Source: Larus michahellis (taxonomy: Eukaryota; Chordata; Aves; Charadriiformes; Laridae). Taken from it: a DNA stretch of 64,000 nt. The notes beneath the pieces are model-generated. The model saw only the letters and a list, made by a program, of their open reading frames with translations, ran no database searches and was not told the DNA's origin. The translations under genes were made by a program, and so were the position numbers. The DNA lies in contig NC_133930.1 in the NCBI RefSeq assembly GCF_964199755.1, positions 30,243,571 to 30,307,570 of the forward strand, given 5' to 3'. Positions 11,929-22,400 of this stretch are shown here, piece after piece; position 1 is the first letter of the stretch, and each line of letters starts with the position of its first letter.

Positions 11929-14741
11929 CTCTATTATTGTTTAAATTCCTATTTGATTTTCTATTTTGTTTCCCTGTTTTATTTTTTTCCATTTTTGCAC
12001 ATAAGATTGTTGGTTGTTGCCATGGTAATTCTAATTGATTCCTTTCTACTGTTTTTGCAGCCTTTCAGAAGAGAAGCCCTTCTTTATGCCCATTTTAATT
12101 ACTGTAGAGCAAATTATAATACCAACTGCTATTGAGGTCTATAATGTGGCACTATCTTCAACATAGTCTTTTGTCTAGATCCCCAAATTCTTGTTATGAC
12201 TAACTCTTGCATACAGAATAATATCTGAGGTAAAGGCCTTTCTTATCTATCCATACAGGTAGGAAATGTCTTCTTCTGGGGCTCAGAGCCGTCCCCATTT
12301 TCAGCTGTAATTATGTCAACGCTCTTTTCTCTCTGAGCAAAGCAAATCTTGTTTCCACTAATATCTCTTCAGCATGCTACTCCAAACACACTTTTACTAA
12401 CTTGCAGTTTAATCACCTACCTGTGCCCTGACACACCCTGGAAATTTCTCTCTCTTTCACCAACCATAAAATATTGATTTTAATTTTTATGGCTCCTTCC
12501 AGTTTTACCCGCCATGTTTTACTTCTCCACCCTCCAGAATTCAGCTCCTTCCTCTAATCTGCCCATAGTAGTAGCAGCCTTTATTGTGTGTGACTTACAC
12601 ATACAAATAAACATTTTCACATACTTCCTTATATTCGGGAAGAACTTTCAGTAAACATCTAAGGCTAATCTTCATTACAAATTTAGTGATAAAATTAGGG
12701 ACATTTTCAAAAACCTCTGTAGAATTGTCCTTTGTCATTCATGGTTTTAAAAATGCAATTAAACATGAATATTTTCATTTTGGTAATATTTCAGGCGTCA
12801 AATAACAGAAGGGAAACAGAACATCTTGTGTGTTGTGCTGCTGTCCACACTTTGCAATCTATTGTGGTTAGTTAAGGACTAGCATTCTAGCTTTGTGTAA
12901 TGTATACACACGCATACATAATTATATCTACTAATAAATATGTATGTAAGTATATATCTAAAATATATCTCTATATGTCTGGTTTTAATTTTTTAAAGTT
13001 CTAGTTGAAGTATACATTTACATTTTTTTATCTAAGGGGAAGAAAAATACAACAGGAAAGTTATAGTTTTCTTATTGTTCTCCATAAAAATACAAATAAT
13101 AGAACGGGATTCCTAAGCAGAAAAGCCTAGCAGTTTCTTGAAAAGAGGTGATAATAGCAGTAGTGAAATAGCACCAAAAGGTGTGCAGATGGCTTGGATA
13201 ACAGGCAGCAGTTTTTTCATTATTCATTGTCTCAGAAAGGTGAAACAAAATCAAGGGAGTCTCAAGACAGCTCTGCAGACTCAAAACCAAACCAATACAG
13301 AAACCAGTTCTTTGTCTCTTTGCTAAGCTATGCACTTTGCCTGTCTCCAAACCCATCAACACAATTTTATGTTTGCTTTTCTCTTTACCTGTATCAGACT
13401 GGTGCAGCTCCATTTCAGAGAAGTGTCTACTTGGCTTTCATATCCTCAGCTCTCTCCCTGAATTAGCATCACCTCTCCTGTGCCACAGCAGCAAAATGGT
13501 AGCTTGCGAGCAGTCTGCGAAGGGAAGTGTGGTTAACTTCCTTGTGCATGTTACCTCACTGAGAAAATTCAGGACTCCCTTGTCACTTCCCACTCTGAGA
13601 GCACAGAGCACGACAAACCTCTTTTTGTGGCATATTGAGGTTTTGCTGCACTACGACCCCTCTGGTCTTGTTATCTTCTGTTTCTGCTGCAGAAACGCTC
13701 CGTGGCCAGTTATTGTATGGACTGATTAGAATAGGGAGTGATGAAGCTCTAACACCATTAGTCACATTATTGTTCAATATGTGAGGATAATTCTTTTTAG
13801 ATTCACAAAAGTTAACAAAGGGCTTTTCTAAATAGAGCTTGAAAGTCTTAAAAATAAATCTGAGGCTTTAATGCTGTGTAATTATCTTGTCTATTATCTC
13901 ATCTGCCACTTAATCTTTCATGCTTTCTCCTGATCTTTTAACTACATGGGGAGTTTTGCCATTTTTAAAAAACATACCTCTTCAAACAAATTCTGGGCAT
14001 TTTCGAATTTGTTTTCTTCTGAAGCTTCACAAAATTCACTTGAGGGAAACTAGTTTTGAATCTTCATACAGAGAAGATCACTGGCTATTTTAAACTTGAA
14101 AATAGTACCTAATTATGTTATTGCATAAGAGTTCCTGAATTCAAGGCAAAAATATTTTTCAACTTGCCTAAAGCACAAAATGGTAATTCTATTACTTTCC
14201 TGTGTTAAGTTGTATACATAGTTTTTCTGCCAAGACATAGCAGCATTAAACTGACTTTGGAAGGTACTTTTGCAGGGATGAATTTCTAGATTTATCTGAG
14301 GAGTGAAGACATGAACTGGTGCTGATTTCCACAAAGGATTAGATGCATTGGTTCAGCAATATTGGCTTAGAGCCAACATGCCATCCAAGAACCATAATTT
14401 GACTTCATTCTATGTTTTAGTGCATTTTTCAATCATATTTTATGATAGGTAGTCTGTAATCAGAGAGAACTTCATCAAAGTTGTTGTTAGAAGTGGAAGG
14501 GGCCCAGTACTTTGTTCCTGGCTTATTTTGACAGGGTAACTCTTCACAACTGTGTACCGGGTGAGATGGTAGAGGGAAGATGATTACCTTCTGCTTGCCA
14601 TTTTTGTCCTGATAATGAAGACTAGAGATGATCAAATGTTTAGACAGTTTATTCAACAGTCTCCCAGTCTAAGACCACCCTCACAGTAAAAAAAAATTGT
14701 CTTATGCTTAAATGGAATTTTGTGCATTACACTGCATGCCT

Positions 14742-14952
14742 GTTGCCTCCTATTCTGTCACTGGGTACTGCTGAGAAGAGTTCAGCTCCCTCTTCTTCAC
14801 CCCCTGCATCTGGTAGTTATAAGCAGTGGTGAAATCCCCCTGAGCCTTCTTCTCTCCAGGCTGAACATACCAGCCTTTACTCATAGGAGAGATACTCCAG
14901 TCCCTTCATCATGTGCACGGCCCTTCTCTGGACTCTATCCAGTAGCTCCATG
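14742..14952 (-). mobile_element. CR1 LINE fragment
   Basis: The plus strand shows reversed CR1 landmarks: tattctgtcactgggtact, then ccagtcccttcatcatgtgc and cttctctggactctatccag. On the minus strand these encode the [10 protein letters not shown] and KGLEYLSYE-type blocks of the CR1 ORF2 C-terminus. It is truncated at both ends, about 210 bases long and clearly diverged. Confidence 0.8.
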
Positions 14953-15570
14953 GTGATTTGGGGTTTGGAGTTTTACTGTCCTGACAGAGACCAAGCCAAG
15001 GCATGCAGATCAACAGATGGTTCTCATTCCTCTGCAATGGCTTTTGTGAAACAGGCAGCCTGTCCCCGGAAGAGAAGAGCAAACCCGTCCTGCCTCCCAG
15101 CCGTGGCCATGGGGTTTGGGGTGGAGGAGTCAGGCTGCAGTTGTAGGGAAGTGTGGGAAAAAGGCTCGGAGGGCTGTGACTGGAGGATGACAGGAGCCTT
15201 TTGGGTATGGAGGCAGCAGCAGGAGGCAGCAGCAGGGAAAGGGCTGTCAGCATGGCGTCTGTCCATGGCACCTGGCTTTGCTTCAGGACGGGCAGACTGG
15301 CTGATGGACAAGGGGCTTGGAGACAGCCTGGCTCCAGTGTTCGGAAGGGGGATGCTGGGAGACTGTAAGTGAAAGGGGCTCTGTTGCAGCACGTACATTA
15401 AAGAAGTTCACGGCATACTCCAAGGTGTTTGCCCCTTTTGCTTTCTTACACTGTTGAGACCCTACTAGAAAGCATGGCCTGCTGTGGTTTGTGCTTTGAT
15501 TTTGAAAGATACGTGCTCTGAAAATCTCTGAATCTCTATGCAAGGTCCATGAACGCCATCAGCCGTGCTC

Positions 15571-16095
15571 TCAGCGCCAGTATGTTGGAGTGGAGGACGG
15601 GTCCATCCGCAGGGCTGGCCGGGCGCTCCCCTGCTGGATGGAGGCGTTGGAGGTCCTTGGAGCTGCTCGGTGCCTCCCCACAGGCCCCCTTCTCCCAGCG
15701 TTGGGCTCGTTGTTGGGCCTTGGGCGCAGGTTGTAGCGCCGCTGCGGGGACCTTCTGCGCACCCTCTGCCTGGCCGCCGTCCTCTGCCGGCGGGCGGACG
15801 AGCCGACCACGTATTCCTGGTAGTCGTCGTCCACCCTCACCGTGTGCAGGACGCGGCTGAAAGGTTGCCTGCAGAGTGGGCACACCGCTCTCGAGGCAGC
15901 CCACTGCTGGATGCAGGTGAGGCAGAAGGTGTGGAGGCAGGTGTCAATGTAGGCCGCGTGGTGCACGATGTCCAGGCAGATGGAGCACCATCCGTCCGCC
16001 GCTGCCTCCTGCCGCCCTGCCCGCTGCAGCTGGCTCGTGCTGGCCGTCGCGGCAGAGCCACTGCCCTGCAGAGCCCCCTTGGTGCCCGACGCCAT
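15571..16095 (-). CDS. TOPORS-like short RING-finger protein (intronless)
   Basis: A 174-residue protein with a C3HC4 RING finger: C37, C40, C53, H55, C58, C61, C72 and C75, in motifs CSIC, DTCLHTFC and CPLC. This is the zinc-binding fold of RING-type E3 ubiquitin ligases, which recruit an E2 enzyme. The spacing and residues around the RING, and the following block VLHTVRVDDDYQEYVV, resemble TOPORS, a nuclear RING protein known as an E3 for ubiquitin and SUMO. The C-terminal 70 residues are rich in arginine (RRRSPQRRYNLRPR), as expected for a nuclear or nucleic-acid-binding protein. TOPORS itself is roughly a thousand residues, so only the RING end is present. The start is the ATG at 16095, in a strong context with G at -3 and G at +4. 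The frame is open to 16275 upstream, so a longer start is possible. The absence of introns in a GC-rich patch among CR1 fragments suggests a retrocopy. No poly-A tail or target duplication was seen, so retroposition is inferred. Zinc ligands are intact, so it may be functional. Confidence 0.7.
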   Translation of the reverse strand: MASGTKGALQGSGSAATASTSQLQRAGRQEAAADGWCSICLDIVHHAAYIDTCLHTFCLTCIQQWAASRAVCPLCRQPFSRVLHTVRVDDDYQEYVVGSSARRQRTAARQRVRRRSPQRRYNLRPRPNNEPNAGRRGPVGRHRAAPRTSNASIQQGSARPALRMDPSSTPTYWR

Positions 16096-16800
16096 GTCCT
16101 GCCAAGAGATGTGCAAAGCACCTGCGTTCTTCTGGTGGCAGGAGCGAAACAGCAACAAAAGCCCTAGAAAGTGGTAAGAGAGGGGAGGTGAGAGCGTCTC
16201 CTTGCAGGCTGGAAAGTGGCCAGCCAGCCCCACAGGCTGCCCTCCCCATGTGCCGGCCCCTTTGACTCCCCCCAAGCATGTTCACCCTCCATTGCAAGAA
16301 CCCCCCACCCCCTGCCCTGCCCCATGGACAGCCAGTGTGAGCCGAGCTAGCACAGGGTACCTGCAGGAGGTGTTCAGGGGAGGCGAAGGAACTGTTTGGG
16401 AGCCTTCAGAGGCCCCCGCGTCCTTCTCAAGTGCGCAGCCCTGGGACAGCCTGCACAAAGGCAGCTCTCCAAGCGGAGGTCCACGGTCCTGCTGGAGGTT
16501 GCACACTGTGTGTGTGCACTGGCAGGAGATCTGGACCAAATGCACCAGGACAGCGCCTGCAGCTACGGAAGGGCAGTGAGGTTGGGGCCATCACAAATGC
16601 CCCTTGGTGACATCACGGGAGTCTCTGGTGTTGTGCACCCTAACCTTCGTCCAGCAAGGAAGGCAGACACTCCAAAGGGGGAAAGCCCCTGCTTCATGGG
16701 ATGTGGCCATTTTCTGGTGGCCCATTTAAGGCCTGACATTTAAATTCCAGCTTGTCAGGTCCTGTGGTGAGAGTCTGGTGCCCTTGAGCCATCTCTTGTT
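16096..16800 (-). other. GC-rich upstream region of the TOPORS-like gene
   Basis: This GC-rich stretch, upstream on the minus strand of the RING-finger gene, is where a promoter or 5'UTR would lie. On the minus strand a pyrimidine-rich stretch followed by CTAG ends at about 16164 (cctctcttaccactttctag), matching a splice acceptor about 70 bases before the ATG, so a non-coding 5' exon further upstream is possible. I see no clear TATA box. Frames overlapping here on both strands look like GC-driven chance frames. Confidence 0.3.
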
Positions 16801-17105
16801 CAGGGTAAAACAGTGCTGGTTCCCTCAGCCTGTCCTTAAAGGAGAGATACTCCAGTCCCTTCACCACAGTCATGGCCTTTCTCTGGGCTCCTTTCAGTAA
16901 CTCTATGTCTGTCCTGTACTGGGGAGGCCAGAACTGGACATAGCAATCCAGGTGTGACCTCAGCAGTACTGAGGAGAGGGCAAAGATCACCTCCCTCCAC
17001 CTCCTGGCAGGTCTTCTCCTAATGCAGCCCAGGAGACCATTGGCCTTTTGGTGCGTTTTGCATTTTGGTGTCCCCCAAGAGCTCCAGGTGCTTTTCTGCA
17101 AAGCT
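16801..17105 (-). mobile_element. CR1 LINE fragment
   Basis: On the minus strand this encodes degraded CR1 ORF2 C-terminal blocks: ANGLLGCIRRRPARRWREVI, the HLDCYVQFWPPQYRTDIELL block and KGLEYLSFKDRLREPALF. Both ends are truncated. It covers the same part of CR1 as the fragment at 14742-14952, so the two are separate copies and not one element split by the RING-finger gene. Confidence 0.85.
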
Positions 17106-17380
17106 GAGATGGACCACCTGCAGAAACACTGCCAGGGGCCTTGCAGGCTGCCAGGGGTCTCAGCCAGCAGGTCTGGGGGAGTCCTTGTGGGATGTGGGGC
17201 AAGAGTGTATGGGGCTGCCCAGAGGTTACAAAAGGATGTTGCTGAAGAGCTTGTGGAAATGTGCAAGGCTGGTGCTGGCATGTCTGGGGAAGAGCTTAAG
17301 AGCGTGAGACTGAGGTGATTCCAGCAAGATGGAGAGGGGAAGCAGCACAGTCAACAGCCAAAAGACTGTTGAATTTTTTT

Positions 17381-17573
17381 CCCACATTGGCACACTGCTG
17401 GCTCATATCCAACCTGGCGTCCTCCAGAAGCCCCAGGGCGTTCTCTGCCAAGCTGCTGTCTGCCCAGTTGGCCCAGAAATTGGTGCATGGCGTTGTTCCT
17501 CCCTCAGTGCAGGGTTTGGCATTTCCCTTTGCTAAACTGCACAGGGTTCCTGTTGGCTCATTTCTCCAGCCAT
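17381..17573 (-). mobile_element. CR1 LINE fragment
   Basis: The minus strand shows an earlier part of CR1 ORF2: the hydrophilic block before AEK.LG.L, ending in DMSQQCAN (intact elements read MSQQCA..AKKAN). It lies 275 bases from the 16801-17105 fragment, in the same orientation and in nearly consecutive CR1 coordinates with a short overlap. The two may be parts of one rearranged element. The 275 bases between them are not recognisable. Confidence 0.7.
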
Positions 17574-18076
17574 TTAAATAAAATTGTTAAAACAGTTGAT
17601 TTGGATAAATGTGAGTGATAAGGCAGTGGTAAGAATATCTAGATTAAAAGGTATGATAAGGTGGGGAAATAGTAACATTTCCGGCACGGGAGACCAGAGG
17701 GAAAAGGAACAAGAATGTAGAATTTATTTTTCATTCTTGTCATAGGCAAAATGGTGGAGGGGATTGGGATCCAGCCATATTTTCTGCAGGGTGAAACTAA
17801 GCAATAGTACTAGTATTTCATTGCTCTCTTTAACATTACTCCTGACTTTGAGGGTCTTCCTCCACCTCACATTTGGCCTTCAGAAAACACAGACATCACT
17901 AGACACCAGACCTCCTGTTTAAGGGTCTTTGTTAGACTTCTGCTTCTTTCTTCTGTCTGAAACAGAACAGCTGATTATGGCCTACATGCCATTGGGTCTT
18001 TTTTATGGGATGACAGAAACTCATTGAGCGCTACGCTGTTTTGGAAAAAAAAGGCAGGGATGTGAAGGATCAAGAT

Positions 18077-18576
18077 CAAGAAGGACGTGGACCTGTTGGA
18101 GCAGGTCCAGATGAGGGCCATGAAGGTGATCAAAGGGCTGGAGCACCTATGCTATGAGGACAGGCTGAGAGAGCTGGGGTTGTTCAGCCTGGGCTCTGGG
18201 GAGACCTTATAGTGGCCTTCCAGTACCTGAAGGGGGCCTTCAAGAAAGCTGGGAAGGGGCTGTTTGCAAGGGCATGTAGTGGCAGGATGAGGGGCAATGG
18301 TTTTAAACTAGAGCAGGGTAGGATTAGATTAGACATTGGGAAGAAGTTCTTTACAATGAGGGTGGTGAGACACTGGAACAGGTTGCTCAGAGAGGTGGTG
18401 GAGGTCCCATCCCTGGAGACATTGAAGGCCAGGCTTGAAGAGGCTCTGAGCAACCTGATCTAGTTAAAGATGTCCCTGCTTACTGCAGGGGGGTTGTACC
18501 AGATGACCTTTAAACGTCCCTTCCAACCTAACACATTCTATGATTCTATGATTGTATGATTTTATGATTCTATGAT
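18077..18576 (+). mobile_element. CR1 LINE 3' fragment with intact 3' end
   Basis: Read on the plus strand, the fragment starts within the VQ.RA block of ORF2 (gacctgttggagcaggtcc). It runs through AFQYLKGAFKKAGKGLF, the FKLEQGRIRLDIGKKFF block and HWNRLLREVVE, then the 3'UTR with cttccaaccta, and ends in repeated ttctatgat units. It belongs to the same general CR1 type as the 1916-3653 element but lies in the opposite orientation. Confidence 0.92.
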
Positions 18577-19389
18577 CTCAGTCAGTTGCAGCACATACAT
18601 TATGCCACCTGCTGCTCCTAAATCTAACACCTACAGTTTGGGTGTTACAGATTTGTTTTAAATCCAGTTGTACCAAACTCTTTGCTAAACAAAACCGAGT
18701 TTTGGTCTGGGTCCCATATCTAAGAGCTAGCAGTCCAGACAACAGTTAAGATGTCCTGCAGTGAGGATCATGCCTTCCAAGTCAGGGCTGATGCACACAG
18801 GAAGGGCTCTGTGTAAGAAAGCTGTTACGAATGAAGACAGAAATATTTCAGCTTTTAGAGTACAGTCTGTCACCTCTCATAACTGTAAATTATCAGCTGA
18901 TATGTTTTATATTAAAAAAAATAAGTAACATATATACAAGCATGGTAGTGCAATCTTTGATGAGCGAGACTGTCTTCACTGTGAAAAAGGGTGCATTTTG
19001 GGTTAAAGCACCACAAGTTGACCATTTAAATATAAAATCCTACTTGAGACAAAGCATTTTGAACCTACTACCTAAATTGTGATAAAGGCAGCCTGTGTCA
19101 TGTCTCCTGAGGGACTATACATTTCGGCAGATTATTTGTCTTAGCTCAACTAAAATTAAAGCACTGGTTTTGCAAAAAAAAAATCAATGTTAAAAATTAT
19201 AGAACTCCAGGTAGCACACAGCACAACTCTAGCTTGATGACAGTTAATAATCAGGATGGTTTAAAGAAGTTTTCATAAAAAGGTTTATGATAGAAACTCA
19301 GGATGAGGGAACTCCAACAAAAATGGTGAAAAAAGAAATTTGACAAAAAAGGAGAGAAGGAAAGGGAAATCAAAACTGAAATCTGGAGT

Positions 19390-19485
19390 TTGGGTTTGTG
19401 TGTGTTGTTTTCAGAGGTGTTTTGTTTTGTTTTGTTTTGTTTTTGGGGTTTTTGTTGGGTTTTTTTGTGTTGTGGTTTTTTTTTC
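19390..19485. repeat. T/G-rich tract with (TTTTG)n
   Basis: About five copies of TTTTG at 19419-19445, embedded in a longer T- and G-rich low-complexity stretch. The complementary reading is an A/C-rich strand. Confidence 0.85.
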
Positions 19486-22400
19486 TAAAAGCTAACACGT
19501 TAATTTTTCATTAATGAAGATTTTTGACAGGGGACAGAAGTTCTCACTAGTTCAAATAATAGGTTTAACCCCACACATCAGATGTACCTTCAGTCTTCAG
19601 ATCCTCCCATTCTATTATCACAGCATGATCCTTTTACAGTTATAATTTATGCAAATTAATATGATTAAATACAATGTACATCAGTGACAGTGTTAGATTA
19701 TACCTATAGCACCTGAGTCATTCTGCGGTCTGTAGCCTGTAGTGAATTCTCGAACTAGGCTTACAGTCTACCATATATTTTGAGGTTTAAACTTCATGAA
19801 AACAAACTTGAATGATAGCTACTGACAGGGAAAAAGCAAACCTTTTTAAAGTATTGTTATAAACACTGAAAGATTTATGCAGGCTTAAGGTTGAACCCAG
19901 ATCTATTTCTAAATAATAAACATCTATCTAGAACAGTGTTCTAGGTCTCTAGGATGTTCTTGCTTCAGAAAAAAAACCTTCAAATTTTGAGGTTTATTTC
20001 TGAAAAGCATTTAGGTAATGTATAGAATTCCTCGTTTAGAATTTGGCATGCATCACATGAAAACACATATTTGATATTCTCTCCCTGAGGGTGTATAATA
20101 ACAATGTCCCAGAGAGCTACAAGACCATTTACTATCTGTATTCCAAGAATATTGCAGTTGAGTATTAAGGTGCCTTATTGCATGAGCAGTGGCCTCATAA
20201 TAGGAAACCAAATTGCTTGGCACATGCAAAGGTACCGATCACTTTGGAATGACTTACAAATGACTTTTCATTTTGTCCTGGAGCTGCAAGCAGAATGTTG
20301 CAGTTGCCAATTGAATAAAAAAATTTATCATCACTTTGTCATGGTATCTCAAAATTTGTTAAGTTACATTGGTTGTCTGTCTTGTCAAAAACTTCTTGTC
20401 ACTTAGGTGGTACGTAAAAAAAATCCAGATACATGAGAGGGAGCTAGCTTTAAAAAGAGGAAAAAGGGGGGAAAAAATATGAAATATTTTTGGGTACTAC
20501 AAGCAGCTACTGAGACACACCACTAATTCTTGTAGTTTTGCAATAACAGTTTCCTATCTTTTTTAAGTAAGTACTCTGTACAAGTGCCATACAATCAACA
20601 GGGGAAACTGAAATCAGCAATGAGGGAAACAAGGTCATAAAGTAGGATGAAATATATCACAATAGTGAAAAAGATTGTTTCTCACTTTGCTAGTTTAAAC
20701 AATATTCAATGGTATATGCAACAAAAATGCATTAACATTTGGGGATTAATTATAATTTGTATTTGAAATCTTAAAATGTTTGAAAAACAGCTTGTAACAG
20801 TCGAGTGTCTTGAAAGTAAACATATCCCTGCAGGAGATTTCAGCTCAAATGCCACAATATTGTATTACCACATGTGAGACAGCATGTTAAAATGGGTACA
20901 CACAAAAATGAGACTGCCTGGTCTGCATTTGTTGTTCGAATTGAATGAAAAAATAAGAGAGAGAACCAGCAAAAGTGCTGCAAATAAAAGGTATTTTTAC
21001 TGTGCAAGTTTTTACAAAGGAATTTTAAAAATATGGGGTTTAGTCTGACAGTATCCCTTTCAGTTTGTGAGATCAGGCAAAAAACTTCTTACACCTACAC
21101 ATCCTTGTAAATATCAGCACAGATTATGCTGCCCTGAAGGATGGCAATGGTAAGATAAGTAGATTTTCACTTGCAAAAATAGTGTTTTTTCCACTTTTGA
21201 TTCTCCAGAAGTTTCAGAGAGAAATATTACATTTTAATTTTTTTTCACCAAGTAGAGCACACTCTAAAAGAAAATGAGAGAACAGTATTTTCTTTTCACA
21301 GTGGGCTACAAAGACAAAAACTCGAACTGATCTACACAACTCTTATACAAATAGCTTGTATCTTAGACGTGCTTATTTCAATAAACCTGCTGTCAATTAC
21401 AACAGAAAAACTCTTGCTAGCTGTAAGAGAGGCCTAACATCTACTCAGAGTAATGTCTGCCTTATCAAGTGATCAGATCATATTAATTCCTGTTGCTAGA
21501 AGCATCAAATTGTTTCTCAGAGTAATTGAAAGCAGTGCTTGGTGTTTATAAATGTCAAACTGTGTGTATAAATATCAAGTCCCAGTGTGTTTTGTGCATG
21601 AAAGAAAATTTATTTGTGGACAGATACAAACCTAATAAATATACAATTTTTTTATGGTTTAATATTACCCAGTGTTTAGGGCTTTATTTCATGGCATTGG
21701 TCTGCAATGCTTACTTAATTTAAATGCAGTGAGATGTTTTGGTGAGGCCAGCAATGAGATCTGGTTGGGATCCCTTTGCTTTTTCTTGTATATGTATCTA
21801 GAAGTCTTTTACTTTTTTTCTGTTGGTATAGAAAAACTGCAAAGACCTGTATCTTCACTAATTTTGCTGTCATCCTCAGGTGACCCAATGCCTATCCATG
21901 TAAATTAATTATGTGGACAACATATTCTCAGTGATGCATCTGTATCCTAAACCGCTGGCCAGATGATAATGCAGTTCTATTGTTTTGACTGAAGAGGTAC
22001 TTTCCCCTTCAGTTATGTCAGTACCACTGCTAGTATGTCAGTGCTTTAAGTCACATGATGTAGACAACTCAAGTTATAAAAAAAAATCCTTAAATATAAT
22101 GAGAAGAAGTTTCTTTATGTTATCGATTTGTTCTTTGGAACATTGGCAGAGGTTTCTTGTAACACTTCTACACATAGAGTTGGATCACGTGTAACTATAA
22201 TCTAAAACCTCAAGTGACAGCCCAAGACAATAATGACAAACAACGTATATATAGCACAGGCTGTCTTTGAATTGCCTCTCACAGCTGAAGGATACCCAAT
22301 GGTTAATCAAAATTGGATCTTCCACTTTATATGCACTTCCATGATAAAATTGCAGCTGTATGCAACTAATTCTCACACTTCACCTTCTTTCTTAAAAAAA

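Larger units (their letters stand above)
3654..14741. other. Gene-poor intergenic block of about 11 kb
   Basis: I see no convincing exon, RNA gene or young transposon. The block contains poly-A/T runs (for example near 4860, 8671 and 9120), a weak inverted repeat (6531-6813), a perfect hairpin (9968-9997) inside a slightly GC-richer patch (9950-10260), and a duplicated palindrome (11893-11928). The longest frames, near 9637-10269 and 13072-13729, are open on both strands with low-complexity composition and look like chance frames. Confidence 0.5.

Noticed and set aside
13072..13729. Frames of 113 and 130 codons on opposite strands
   Set aside because: Mutually overlapping, with low-complexity serine/leucine-rich content and no domain; typical chance frames.
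15536..16297. Long frames in other registers over the RING gene (for example a 200-codon plus-strand frame)
   Set aside because: They are by-products of high GC in the true minus-strand frame, which is the only one with RING ligands.
14742..17573. Idea that the TOPORS-like segment inserted into one CR1 and split it
   Set aside because: The CR1 fragments on either side cover overlapping parts of the element, so they are separate copies.
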